Positions 48,880 through 58,194 are shown, counted from the first letter of the stretch. The stretch is 64,000 nt of DNA from Thalassobium sp. R2A62 (GCF_000161835.1 NZ_GG697169.2:1784418-1848417), one strand, 5' to 3'. Translations and numbers: made by a program. Notes: a model not told the origin generated them from the sequence alone.

Positions 48880-49886
48880 TTGCTTCGCTTTCCTGAAATG
48901 ACGCCGTCGATCAATTGGTACGACAACAGATCGGGGATGTCATGGGGGTCGCGCACAAGTGGACGAAGGGTGCCGGCCAGATGGGCAAGCTCGCGCGCGG
49001 TGCGGCGTTCAATCTCGGTCGCCTCTGTGAGGGCGATAAACTGAATCGTCAGGGGCGCGCCCACGGGTGCTTGGGCCGCGCGGGGCAAATCGCTAGGGAT
49101 GATCGTCCCAATGCGAGGATAACCGCCCGTCGTCTGACATTCGGGCATCAGAATATAGGGCGTGCCGTCGCCCGTCATTTGAATATCACCAGGCACGATG
49201 ATTTCGGACAGGACATTCAATTGGTCAGCCGCCGTGAAAGGTGCGCCATCATAGTCCAGGCGCAAACCCATTCGGTTTGCACGCGGATCGCGGCGAAATG
49301 CTGTCGCCTGAAAGCGAGACAAATCAGAGGGTGAAAACCGGTTGGTTTGTATGCTGTGCACCGCGCGAAGTGCCCCACCCGCAAGGCGTGGTTCAGGTGT
49401 CAGGGTTTGCATCGTGTCGTCGTGGGGGTCATCGCCAATGGGCAACCTGTCGCCTGTTTGGATCGCGACCCCAAGTCCGGCCCGCAAATGCGCCCCACGT
49501 GCGCCCAGAATTTCCGGAACGTCGAACCCACCGCCAACGTTTAGATAGCCATAGGTCCCTGCGGTCGCCCCTTGGATATTCAAGATATCGCCAGTTTCGA
49601 CTGGGATGCTGACATTGGGCGGGATTGGCCGACAATTCTGCGTGGCGCGCATCTGGGCACCCGTCAGCGCAATCCTCATTGGACCAGTTGCCTCGAATGT
49701 CGCACCAAAGCCCGGCATTTCAAGTGCCGCGCATTCTGGCGTGTGACCCAACAGCGCGGCCCCTTCATGCAGCGCACGCATGTCAGCGGCACCGCCACGC
49801 GAAACGCCTTGGCCCAAAAGACCGACGCGACCAAAGTCCTGAATGCTGACGTCTGCACCAGTTGATCGAACGAGCAGCGCTGTCAT
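48876..49886 (-). CDS. pxpC: 5-oxoprolinase subunit C
   Basis: 336 residues of the carboxyltransferase-like KipA/PxpC family. The N-terminal QDFGRVGLLGQGVSRGGAAD and the later ECQTTGGYPRIGTI are the family's key stretches. It forms the ATP-dependent half of 5-oxoprolinase with PxpB. The start overlaps the pxpB stop as ATGA. Confidence 0.94.
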   Translation of the reverse strand: MTALLVRSTGADVSIQDFGRVGLLGQGVSRGGAADMRALHEGAALLGHTPECAALEMPGFGATFEATGPMRIALTGAQMRATQNCRPIPPNVSIPVETGDILNIQGATAGTYGYLNVGGGFDVPEILGARGAHLRAGLGVAIQTGDRLPIGDDPHDDTMQTLTPEPRLAGGALRAVHSIQTNRFSPSDLSRFQATAFRRDPRANRMGLRLDYDGAPFTAADQLNVLSEIIVPGDIQMTGDGTPYILMPECQTTGGYPRIGTIIPSDLPRAAQAPVGAPLTIQFIALTEATEIERRTARELAHLAGTLRPLVRDPHDIPDLLSYQLIDGVISGKRSK

Positions 49887-50635
49887 GGTGTCGATACGGC
49901 GCGTGCGCCGCCGTTGCTATTTGGGTCGGCGCGCATCGCCTCTAGCTGGTCACGAGGGACAAGATCAAAGATCACTGTATCGCCAGCCCGTAGGGAAAAC
50001 GGCTCGGGCGCGTTGGGTTGAAACAGCCTAACGGCGGTCAGCCCAATCTGGCGCCACCCCGTAGGCGCGGGACTGTGGAACACGGTGATCTGGCGGATCG
50101 CGGCGACAACCGCACCTGCTGGAACAGCACCAGTCAGGGCCGTCTGGCGCGGGATGTTCCAGTCTGGTGGAAGCTCGCCCAAATAGGGTTGCCCCGGTGC
50201 AAAACCCAGAGTCAGAACCCGGAGTTCAGTTGTGGCAATCATCTCGCGGGCCTGCGCATCTGAAAGATTGGCCAAGGCGCAGGCTTCTTCCCATTGAGGG
50301 CCCGCGTCGCCATCGATCGTCATTGGGATCGTCCAACGTTTGCGGCCATCAGGTTGCGGCTGTGAGGTCCAGTCTTGCCTCCCAAGGAGCGTTTCCAGTT
50401 CGACCTGTACGGTCGCAAAATCGGTTTCAGTTACGTCGAAGCCCACGAAGACCGATGTCAGCGTGTTCGAGGCTTCCATCAAACCCATGATATTGGACGT
50501 CTCGACCGCCCGTTGAAACGCAATCGCCGAGCGGTTGACCGGTTCGGACAAACTGTCAGAAAAGGTGACCAAAGCGCCCGCTACGCCGACAGACGCGATG
50601 CGGGGAAACGTCGAGGTATATGAAGGCTGCGACAT
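49883..50635 (-). CDS. pxpB: 5-oxoprolinase subunit B
   Basis: 250 residues of the KipI/PxpB family. It shows FGFAPGQPYLG-like sequence (LGFAPGQPYLGELP), the RQTALTGAVPAGAV segment and SPAPTGWRQIG near the C-terminus. First gene of pxpB-pxpC-pxpA. The ATG at 50635 is used; the TTG just before it is less likely. Confidence 0.93.
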   Translation of the reverse strand: MSQPSYTSTFPRIASVGVAGALVTFSDSLSEPVNRSAIAFQRAVETSNIMGLMEASNTLTSVFVGFDVTETDFATVQVELETLLGRQDWTSQPQPDGRKRWTIPMTIDGDAGPQWEEACALANLSDAQAREMIATTELRVLTLGFAPGQPYLGELPPDWNIPRQTALTGAVPAGAVVAAIRQITVFHSPAPTGWRQIGLTAVRLFQPNAPEPFSLRAGDTVIFDLVPRDQLEAMRADPNSNGGARAVSTP

Positions 50636-50706
50636 CAAAAAATTGCTTTGCTTGGCGGGGACGGGTCACCGCAATCTCGCAAAAGCCGACCAAGGTCGCA
50701 AGCCCA

Positions 50707-52701
50707 TCAACCCGCCCGGTCCAACTTTGTCCTGTTCGAGAGATAAAGGTCAAAGGTGGTGGTCGCATCCTTGGGGCCACCAAAGAGAAACCCTTGGGCA
50801 TTGTGGCACCCAAAATCGCGGACAATATCGGCCTGTGCGTCAGTCTCGATGCCTTCGACTACAATCGTCATCCCGAGACCGCGGGCAATGTCGACGACAG
50901 CATCGAGGACAAAGCGCGCCTCTTGGGATTGCACGAGTTCAGTCACAAAGGACCGGTCGATTTTCAACTCGTCGGCGGCGATGCTTCGCAGATAAGCGAG
51001 GCTGGAAAATCCTGTGCCAAAGTCATCCAGAGAGATTTTGGGGCCAAGTTCGCGCAACTGATCAAGCACATTGCTGACGCTTGTCCAATCATCCAGCAAC
51101 ACGGTTTCGGTGATCTCTAGCGTCAACAAGTGAGGCGGCAGATTGGTCTCTTTGAGAATACGCCTGACGTGGTCAACGATCCGCGCGTTGACGAAATGAA
51201 GCCCCGATAAATTAACACTGACAGAAAGAGGTGCGGACGAGCCGCGGTTCCAATCAACAAGCTGCTGTACCGCATGTTCCATCACATAGAGATCGAGCTC
51301 TTTGATCAGGTGATGCTCTTCGGCCAGGGGGATGAATTCCTCAGGTGGGACGACCACCCCGTCGCGGTTCCAACGAATGAGCGCTTCGAAGCCATACACC
51401 TCGAGCGTTTCGAGATTGATTTTGGGTTGGTAGACGACGAAGAACTCTTTGGCGTCGAGCGCTTTGGGGATCGCATCGAGCAGAGCCCGCCGATCTGCCG
51501 TTCGCTTTTCCATGGATGCGTCGTAGAATTTATAGGCGCCTCGCCCCGCCTCTTTTGCTTCGTAGAGAGCGATATCGGTTGCGCGCAACAGGCATTCGGC
51601 TGTTAGATTCTTGCCATTGGAAACGGCCTTGCTCGTCGCAAGACCAAGACAGAAACCGCCCAGCAATGACAGGCCGTCACATCGAATTGGCCTTTCCATA
51701 TCTTGAACGAACTCGCCGCAAAAACGGCGCAAGGTCGCTGGATCGGTTTGAGGCAGGATTACTGCAAACTCGTCCCCGCCCAATCGCGCAGCCAGACCGT
51801 TATACGACGTCACCCGCTTACTGAGCCGTTCAGCGAACCTGCGCAAGACGGCGTCCCCAGCGGCATGACCGTAGGTATCATTGATCCCTTTGAAATCATC
51901 CAGATCGAGGAGAAGCATGGACATCGGCGCAATCTGAGCGAGTTGATCATCAAGATGTTCTTGGAACTTTTGCCTGTTTGGGAGGCCCGTTAGTAGATCG
52001 AAATGAGCCAGATAGTCGGCACGGCGTTCGGCCTGCTCTCGTCCATGGCGCAGCGCGACTTCGCGGCGCAACAACAAGATCGCACAGGTCCCGATGAGCG
52101 TCATGCCGATCAGAAGTGTGATGAGAAAAAGGGTCAGAGAAAACAGGATTTGAGATTGCCGTTCTAAAGCGTCGGTCTGTAAATGCCGCGCATTGTCCAA
52201 GTATGACACAAGCGCCACCCGTGCTTCCGAGGCCAGTTCTAGAAAATCGTTTGCAAAGGTGAAGAGGCCGCGAAAGCCATCTTGGGTTTCTTGATTTGCT
52301 CGGTCAGCGGCATGGACCAACGCATCATATGCTCGGCTAGTGGCGCGGGTTGGATTAGTGCGAACAAGCCGTTCAAAAGATCCAACCCGTACGACCAATA
52401 AATCAATGGCGAATTCAAAGGCGTCGCGATCTGCGGCGGAAATGCTGCCTGATGCCTTGGCCTGTTGCACGACCGAATTTAGCCGATCAATATCGTTCAT
52501 CGCCATGAACCCCTCACGCATGATCGGCACTTCGAACACTGCGCGGGTTGCGGCAACTTCTTTTAGGGCGGCTTGGACCTTGAAAGCGCCGCCAATTCCC
52601 ATGCAAATCAGGATCAGGATCGCCACGCCTGCGGCCACTCGAGAGCCGAGCCGCGTAGAGAGCAAGACAAAGAAACGCGAAGAAGCGGGGCTGTCATCCA
52701 T
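50707..52701 (-). CDS. Membrane GGDEF-EAL protein (cyclic di-GMP turnover)
   Basis: 664 residues. Membrane segments at about 22-40 and 186-211 enclose a helical periplasmic sensor domain of about 145 residues. The GGDEF domain has an intact GGDEF (308-312) and the EAL domain an intact EAL (439-441), plus DDFGTGFSSL, so both synthase and phosphodiesterase activity are possible. The start is 8 bp after the stop of the periplasmic 168-residue protein, which may be its signal partner. The start ATG 52701 was chosen over an upstream frame that overlaps that gene. Confidence 0.92.
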   Translation of the reverse strand: MDDSPASSRFFVLLSTRLGSRVAAGVAILILICMGIGGAFKVQAALKEVAATRAVFEVPIMREGFMAMNDIDRLNSVVQQAKASGSISAADRDAFEFAIDLLVVRVGSFERLVRTNPTRATSRAYDALVHAADRANQETQDGFRGLFTFANDFLELASEARVALVSYLDNARHLQTDALERQSQILFSLTLFLITLLIGMTLIGTCAILLLRREVALRHGREQAERRADYLAHFDLLTGLPNRQKFQEHLDDQLAQIAPMSMLLLDLDDFKGINDTYGHAAGDAVLRRFAERLSKRVTSYNGLAARLGGDEFAVILPQTDPATLRRFCGEFVQDMERPIRCDGLSLLGGFCLGLATSKAVSNGKNLTAECLLRATDIALYEAKEAGRGAYKFYDASMEKRTADRRALLDAIPKALDAKEFFVVYQPKINLETLEVYGFEALIRWNRDGVVVPPEEFIPLAEEHHLIKELDLYVMEHAVQQLVDWNRGSSAPLSVSVNLSGLHFVNARIVDHVRRILKETNLPPHLLTLEITETVLLDDWTSVSNVLDQLRELGPKISLDDFGTGFSSLAYLRSIAADELKIDRSFVTELVQSQEARFVLDAVVDIARGLGMTIVVEGIETDAQADIVRDFGCHNAQGFLFGGPKDATTTFDLYLSNRTKLDRAG

Positions 52702-52709
52702 ATTGCGGG

Positions 52710-53216
52710 CTATTCCACAGGCTCGATCGCGGCAGCCATCCAAACCCAATATCCCTCGCTCATTGCGGGGTCGTTTGTGTAGGCGTCATGCAGCATAACG
52801 AATTGCAATGGACCGCGTTCACGGCGTTTGTGTGGTGCGCCATCGACGCGGGTCGCGATCAGGACGAGGTGCGTGCGCCAGACCCAATTGGGGATCTCAA
52901 CCGCATAGTCATTTTCCGCCAGAACCCGAATAGCATCGAGGTCCTGCATGTCATTTAACGCCAGCACGTCGCGCAGTAGGACACCATCAAAATCAGCCGC
53001 AATGGCCCGCCACGGGGTCGATGTTGAAATCCGGTATGTTTCCAATTCTTCGAGTTCAGCGGGGCTAAGCGTAACCTGCTGCGTGCCGTTATCGAGCCGC
53101 AAACTAGCCCGCTGATGTGTAATAGGGTCGAGGGTCACAGGCGAGATTTCATCAGCCAACGGGACAGTGCCGCAAAGCATCATCCACCCAATCATCGCCC
53201 GCCTGAAATACCGCAT
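52710..53216 (-). CDS. Periplasmic protein resembling molybdopterin oxidoreductases (SUOX/YedY fold), cysteine-free
   Basis: 168 residues with a signal peptide (GWMMLCGTVPLADE, cut near residue 22). The mature part has features of small molybdopterin-oxidoreductase-like proteins: ITAADFDGVLLRDVL-type sequence (IAADFDGVLLRDVLALN), RVLAENDYAVEIP, and RERGPLQFVML. No cysteine remains after signal cleavage, so the Cys that would bind molybdenum is absent and redox catalysis is unlikely. It is placed 8 bp upstream of the GGDEF-EAL gene on the same strand. A sensory or ligand-binding role is an inference. Confidence 0.75.
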   Translation of the reverse strand: MRYFRRAMIGWMMLCGTVPLADEISPVTLDPITHQRASLRLDNGTQQVTLSPAELEELETYRISTSTPWRAIAADFDGVLLRDVLALNDMQDLDAIRVLAENDYAVEIPNWVWRTHLVLIATRVDGAPHKRRERGPLQFVMLHDAYTNDPAMSEGYWVWMAAAIEPVE

Positions 53217-53297
53217 CCGAAACCTCGTCCAGCTGTTCTGGACTTATCGATACGCGATATAAATGAATGACCTCTTAAGCCGCGCGCGTAGACAACA

Positions 53298-55292
53298 TCA
53301 TAACTCTTCGACGCTGGGATTGTCCCCTGATGGATGTTTCCAGCCGCGCTCTGAGCGGGTGAGATGTTCTTCGCGCTCACCCATCATTTCCGCCTCTTGC
53401 TCGGCCATCAAGACTTTGGCCCTTTCCACAAAGGCCGCATTTTCATGCATCGGGATATTCGGATCAAACAGCTCGGCCAGATCGCGCAAAGCCATCAGAT
53501 CGCGTTCGACATATCCGCGCATCGCACGTTCAGCGGCATAGGGATGCACACCCAGTTCTTCGAGGGCCGAGCGCGCGGCACGCACGGAACTGTCAAACGT
53601 GTCTCGAATGATCTGGCGGCACCCTGCGGCGTAGAGTTCGTAGACATGACCGCGGTCCATTGCGCGACAGACAATTTTCACATGCGGGTGATTTTTGTGA
53701 ACGTAATGAACCAGTTCTGTGGCTTGTTCTTTGTTGTCGATCGCAACCACGAGCAAAGCCGCGTTTTCGATACCAGCGGCGTGCAAAAGATCAGGGCGTG
53801 TGGCATCGCCGAAGAACGCTTTGATCCCGAATGTGCGGACCATGTCGAGCTGAGCAGACGAATGGTCAAGGACCACAGTCTCGTACCCTGCCCCCAAAAG
53901 CGCGCGGTTCACGATGCCGCCAAAGCGCCCGTGACCGGCAATAATGACAGAGCCCTTTTCGTCAATCTTGTCTGGGTCACGGCTTTGCGATGCAGCAAAG
54001 CGTGGTGCGATCACACGATCATAAAGAATGAATAGCGCAGGCGTCAGCAGCATCGAAAGGGCAACAACCAGCAGCAGTTGGTCGGCAATCGACGCGGGCA
54101 GCACTTCGTTGGCGACGGTAAAGGACAACAGGACAAAACCGAATTCACCAGCCTGAGCCAAGCTGAGCGCAAAGAGCCATTTGTCACCACCGCGGATTTT
54201 GAAGATATACGCAAGGATCAACAGGATCCCAGCCTTGAGCGCCATGAGACCAAATGTCATGCCGACGATTGGCAAAAGGTTCGCCGCCAAAAGCGGGAAG
54301 TTGATGCCCGCACCGACGGTCATAAAGAAGAGACCTAAGAGCAGACCTTTGAACGGGTCGATGTCGCTCTCTAGTTCGTGGCGGTATTCACTGTTGGCGA
54401 GCACGACACCCGCAAGGAATGTTCCCAACGCAGGCGACAGGCCGACAAATGTCATCAGAACAGCAATGCCGATTACCATCATCAATGCGGTCGCGGTAAA
54501 GAGTTCGCGCAGTTTTGCCTGCGAGACAAAGTTAAAGATCGGACGGGTGAGAAAGTTGCCCCCCAGAACCACCGCGGCAATCGCGGCAACCGTGACCAGT
54601 CCGCGCTGCCACCCCGGCAATTGTTCGATCATTCCGGGCTCGGATGGCCCGTGACCGTCGTCGTGGCCATCGTCATGTCCGTCGCCGTGGTCGGCGCCAT
54701 GATCTGCACCGTGATCTGTACCGTGATCTGTACCGTGGGCCGCGTCAGCAGCTTCGGCCGAAAACATCTCGATCAAGTCAGGTGCTGCGAGCAATGGGAT
54801 AAAGGCCAGCATCGGGATAACCGCGATGTCTTGGAACAACAGAACCGAGAACGACGATTGGCCGCCGTCTGATTTCATCAGCCCTTTTTCATTGAGCGTC
54901 TGCAGCACAATCGCGGTCGACGACAGGGCAAGAACCATGCCGATTGTGATCGCAAAGCTGAAGGCCAAGCCCAGCGCCATCGAAATCGCGGTGACCGCCA
55001 GCATCGTTAGACCCACCTGGAGACCGCCAAGCCCAAAAAGCTTGCCCCGCATGTTCCACAGCATTTTGGGTTCGAGTTCGAGCCCAACGAGGAACAGCAT
55101 CATCACGACGCCAAATTCGGCAAAGTGCTGAATGCTGACAACATCGACATTCAGAGCAGCTAAAAGAGGGCTGAGGGCGATACCGGCAATCAAGTACCCA
55201 AGCACGGATCCCAGACCGAGCCGCGAGGCAATCGGCACCGCGATAACGCCAGCTGCGAGAAACAGAAACGCGAGAAAGAGCAAGCTGTCCAT
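53298..55292 (-). CDS. kefB: KefB/KefC-type monovalent cation:proton antiporter
   Basis: 664 residues, CPA2 family. About 12 membrane segments occupy residues 4-410, with FLVGLELEPKMLW and LLFQDIAVIPML as typical CPA2 stretches. A cytoplasmic RCK (TrkA-N) domain follows with the nucleotide-binding GHGRFG. A His/Asp-rich repeat (residues 186-215) is inserted in the loop between segments. It lies 5 bp after kefF. The pair is regulated in other bacteria by glutathione adducts; whether this one is cannot be told. Transported ion is presumably potassium. Confidence 0.9.
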   Translation of the reverse strand: MDSLLFLAFLFLAAGVIAVPIASRLGLGSVLGYLIAGIALSPLLAALNVDVVSIQHFAEFGVVMMLFLVGLELEPKMLWNMRGKLFGLGGLQVGLTMLAVTAISMALGLAFSFAITIGMVLALSSTAIVLQTLNEKGLMKSDGGQSSFSVLLFQDIAVIPMLAFIPLLAAPDLIEMFSAEAADAAHGTDHGTDHGADHGADHGDGHDDGHDDGHGPSEPGMIEQLPGWQRGLVTVAAIAAVVLGGNFLTRPIFNFVSQAKLRELFTATALMMVIGIAVLMTFVGLSPALGTFLAGVVLANSEYRHELESDIDPFKGLLLGLFFMTVGAGINFPLLAANLLPIVGMTFGLMALKAGILLILAYIFKIRGGDKWLFALSLAQAGEFGFVLLSFTVANEVLPASIADQLLLVVALSMLLTPALFILYDRVIAPRFAASQSRDPDKIDEKGSVIIAGHGRFGGIVNRALLGAGYETVVLDHSSAQLDMVRTFGIKAFFGDATRPDLLHAAGIENAALLVVAIDNKEQATELVHYVHKNHPHVKIVCRAMDRGHVYELYAAGCRQIIRDTFDSSVRAARSALEELGVHPYAAERAMRGYVERDLMALRDLAELFDPNIPMHENAAFVERAKVLMAEQEAEMMGEREEHLTRSERGWKHPSGDNPSVEEL
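54648..54737 (-). repeat. Tandem 12-bp repeat encoding an HGxD-type His/Asp-rich segment in kefB
   Basis: On the minus strand a 12-bp unit, ACGGTACAGATC and close variants, repeats in phase and encodes four HGTD/HGAD units followed by HGDG, two HDDG and HG. The 30-residue segment has eight His and many Asp. Such sequence can bind Zn, Ni or Cu and can vary in copy number by slippage. Confidence 0.85.
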
Positions 55293-55297
55293 CTGGG

Positions 55298-55903
55298 CTA
55301 TCCTTTTACCAAATCGGGGATGGTGTCGGCAAAGATGAGATCATTTTTCGCGGCCGCCGCGCGATCATAAGTGTCATTGCACAGACCGTTGATCAGCTGG
55401 GTGTACCCCGCCACATGGTTGGCAAGCAGGTCAGTTTTTTCTGCACCAAGCGCACCAAAGAGAACATACGGAGGCAAGAAGGTCATTCCGCACAACCGTG
55501 CGGTTTGCTCTAGCGGGGTCAGAAACATGCGCAGATCAAAATGGTTGTAGCCCGATTTGCCATAAGCATCTGCAGATCCACCAGCCGTGATCGCCAACAT
55601 CATGGTCTTGCCCTTGAGCTGGGTCCCGTTTGATCCATAGGCCCAGCCGTGCTCTAGCACGAGGTCCTGCCATTCTTTGATGATCGACGGTGTGGAATAC
55701 CAAAACAGCGGGAACTGAAACAGAATGGTGTCATGGGCCAAGAGCCGCTCTTGTTCCCGTTCCACATTGATATTGTGACGCGGATAGTCGGCCATCAAAT
55801 CAACGCAGGTCGCATCGGTCGCAGACGCTGCGGCATCAAGGGCGGTGTTGACGTGAGAATACCGACGCCCCGGATGCGCGGTGTAGATCAGAACGTTTGC
55901 CAT
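55298..55903 (-). CDS. kefF: KefF-type NAD(P)H:quinone oxidoreductase
   Basis: A 201-residue flavodoxin-fold protein. The N-terminus ANVLIYTAHPGRRYSHVN is the flavin-binding start, and QFPLFWYSTPSIIKEWQD is the KefF/MdaB signature. It is the ancillary subunit of the Kef antiporter and probably a quinone reductase. The ATG at 55903 begins the conserved sequence. It is upstream of and nearly touching kefB. Confidence 0.92.
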   Translation of the reverse strand: MANVLIYTAHPGRRYSHVNTALDAAASATDATCVDLMADYPRHNINVEREQERLLAHDTILFQFPLFWYSTPSIIKEWQDLVLEHGWAYGSNGTQLKGKTMMLAITAGGSADAYGKSGYNHFDLRMFLTPLEQTARLCGMTFLPPYVLFGALGAEKTDLLANHVAGYTQLINGLCNDTYDRAAAAKNDLIFADTIPDLVKG

Positions 55904-56041
55904 AGAGCTCCCCGTTTTCTGGTTGCAGTTTGAGGCGGGTAACATCGAATGACAAGGCCGCAAACCAATGCGCAAATCACGCGCTGGGGGTCAGGTTTTT
56001 CAGACTAGACAGAACGGGCTGTGGTGTGACGCTGTTCATAC

Positions 56042-56599
56042 ATGAAACGTATTTTGATTTCGCATTGGGTCACCGCTGGCATTGTTCTGGCAACTGCAGT
56101 CATTTTGCTGGGGATGGGCCGCGCAACGATATGCGAATGCGGCACGATCAAGCTGTTCTATTTTCAGACAGGAACCTCCAAAGGCTCGCAACATCTCTTT
56201 GACTGGTATTCGCCCAGCCACGTCCTGCACGGCTTCATCTTTTACGCCGCGCTCTGGCTGTTTGCGCGCCGCGTGCCGATGGGCTGGCAGCTGGCGATCG
56301 CCACATTGGTCGAAGCCGCGTGGGAAATTGTCGATAACACCGATGCAATCATCAATCGCTACCGCGAGGCAACGATCGCACTGGACTACTATGGCGACAG
56401 CATCGTCAATTCCAGGGCGGACATTGCAGCGATGTTTCTGGGGTTTTGGTTGTTCAAGACATTACCCGTCTGGGCCAGTGTTTTGATCATTATTATCGCA
56501 GAAGTCGTTGTTATCTATGCAATCCGTGACGGGTTGGCGTTGAACGTTCTGATGCTGCTCTATCCCGTTGAGGCAGTAAAAGTCTGGCAGCGCGGCTAA
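56042..56599 (+). CDS. UPF0314/DUF2585 membrane protein
   Basis: 185 residues with four probable membrane segments. The conserved centre DWYSPSHVLHGFIFYAALW and the sequence WEIVDNTDAIINRYREATI are typical of DUF2585. Function unknown; the family is common in alphaproteobacteria. It is separated from tpa by the TauR-box region, so co-regulation is unlikely but not excluded. Confidence 0.9.
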   Translation: MKRILISHWVTAGIVLATAVILLGMGRATICECGTIKLFYFQTGTSKGSQHLFDWYSPSHVLHGFIFYAALWLFARRVPMGWQLAIATLVEAAWEIVDNTDAIINRYREATIALDYYGDSIVNSRADIAAMFLGFWLFKTLPVWASVLIIIIAEVVVIYAIRDGLALNVLMLLYPVEAVKVWQRG

Positions 56600-56666
56600 G
56601 GTCATCGGACAAAACCGTTCTACATTCCAGTGTTCTGGCCCAGATTTAAGGGGCAAAGCCGTCGAA

Positions 56667-56699
56667 CTGGACCTAACGGGATAAGGTCACTGGCCCTAA
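56667..56699 (+). promoter_or_regulatory. Two TauR-type boxes upstream of tpa
   Basis: CTGGACCTAA (56667-56676) and CTGGCCCTAA (56690-56699) are direct repeats, 23 bp start to start, about 105 bp before the tpa start. From memory, TauR of Rhodobacter capsulatus binds direct repeats of CTGGACYTAA in the tpa promoter; the match is nearly exact. Confidence 0.85.
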
Positions 56700-56802
56700 C
56701 CTTAGGTTTGGCCGATTTGCAATTTGGTCGTACAGTCGACGACGTGCGAACAGATTCGCAATCGTGCCACCCTTTGTTTCACTCTTGCCATTGGAGCCCG
56801 CA

Positions 56803-58194
56803 ATGAACGTCCCATTCCAAGTCAATGATCCCTCAGAGATCATCGAAGCAGACCGCGCTAATGTGTGGCATCACCTGATCCAGCACAAACCCTTTGAGAC
56901 CGCGATTGATCCACGCATCATCGTCGAAGGCAAAGGTATGAAGGTTTGGGACATCACTGGCAAAGAGCACCTCGATGCGGTGTCAGGTGGTGTTTGGACC
57001 GTCAACGTAGGCTATGGCCGCGAGCGGATCGCCGATGCTGTGCGCGACCAATTGGTCAAAATGAACTACTTTGCTGGTACTGCGGGATCGATCCCAGGTG
57101 CACAGTTCGCCAAAAAGCTGATCGAAAAGATGCCAGGCATGAGCCGCGTCTATTATGCGAACTCTGGCTCTGAGGCGAATGAGAAGGCGTTCAAAATGAT
57201 CCGTCAGATTGCGCACACGCGCTATGGCGGCAAAAAGAACAAGATCCTGTATCGTGACCGCGACTATCACGGCACGACAATCGCCACGCTGTCAGCTGGC
57301 GGTCAGGACGAGCGCAACGCGCTGTACGGTCCGTTCACTCCGGGCTTTGTTCGGGTTCCACATTGCCTAGAGTATCGTGCCCAAGACGAATTGGGCGGCG
57401 GCGGCGAAGGCTACGGTGTTCGTGCGGCCAAAGCGATCGAAGAAATCATTCTGCGCGAAGGCCCAGAGACAGTTGGTGGGCTGTGCCTCGAGCCGGTCAC
57501 AGCTGGCGGTGGTGTCATCACGCCACCAGAGGACTATTGGGAAACTGTCCAAGAGATCTGCAAAAAGTACGACGTGCTGCTGCACATCGATGAAGTGGTC
57601 TGTGGTGTTGGCCGGACAGGAACGTGGTTTGGTTATCAGCAGTACGGCATCCAGCCTGATCTGGTGACAATGGCCAAAGGTGTTGCATCGGGCTATGCCG
57701 CAATTTCGTGCTGTGTCACGACCGAAGAAGTCTTTGAGATGTTCAAAGACGACAGCGATCCAATGGGTTATTTCCGCGACATCTCGACCTTTGGTGGTTG
57801 TACTGCTGGCCCCGCGGCGGCGTTGGAAAACATGGCGATCATCGAAGAAGAAGGTCTACTCGAGAACACCACAAAGATGGGTGAGTATTTCATGGGCAAG
57901 CTGGGCGAGTTGATGGAAAAGCATCAGGTCATCGGCGACGTGCGCGGCAAGGGTCTGTTCTGCGGTGCAGAGCTGGTTGCGGACCGCGAGACACGCGAGC
58001 CGCTGAACGAAGCGCTCGTTCAGAAAGTTGTCGGTCACTGCATGCAGCAGGGCATCATCATTGGTGCCACGAACCGGTCGCTTCCGGGGTACAACAACAC
58101 GTTGTGCTTCTCGCCTGCGCTGATCTCGACCACTGATGATCTGGATCATGTCGCGGCGGGTGTTGATGCCGCTTTGACAGACGTGATGTCATAA
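56803..58194 (+). CDS. tpa: Taurine--pyruvate aminotransferase
   Basis: A 463-residue class III PLP aminotransferase. YYANSGSEANEKAFK contacts the cofactor phosphate, HIDEVVCGVGRTG holds the PLP-binding Asp (D263), and Lys292 in MAKGVASGY is the Schiff-base residue. It converts taurine and pyruvate to sulfoacetaldehyde and alanine. The identity over other omega-transaminases is supported by the neighbours tauR, xsc and pta and by TauR boxes. ATG 56803 with GGAG upstream is chosen; the frame from 56764 adds 13 unconserved residues. Confidence 0.94.
   Translation: MNVPFQVNDPSEIIEADRANVWHHLIQHKPFETAIDPRIIVEGKGMKVWDITGKEHLDAVSGGVWTVNVGYGRERIADAVRDQLVKMNYFAGTAGSIPGAQFAKKLIEKMPGMSRVYYANSGSEANEKAFKMIRQIAHTRYGGKKNKILYRDRDYHGTTIATLSAGGQDERNALYGPFTPGFVRVPHCLEYRAQDELGGGGEGYGVRAAKAIEEIILREGPETVGGLCLEPVTAGGGVITPPEDYWETVQEICKKYDVLLHIDEVVCGVGRTGTWFGYQQYGIQPDLVTMAKGVASGYAAISCCVTTEEVFEMFKDDSDPMGYFRDISTFGGCTAGPAAALENMAIIEEEGLLENTTKMGEYFMGKLGELMEKHQVIGDVRGKGLFCGAELVADRETREPLNEALVQKVVGHCMQQGIIIGATNRSLPGYNNTLCFSPALISTTDDLDHVAAGVDAALTDVMS

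Noticed and set aside
54648-54737. CRISPR-like or non-coding repeat
   Set aside because: The repeat unit is 12 bp without spacers, is in phase with the antiporter frame and encodes a regular HGxD pattern, so it is a coding repeat.
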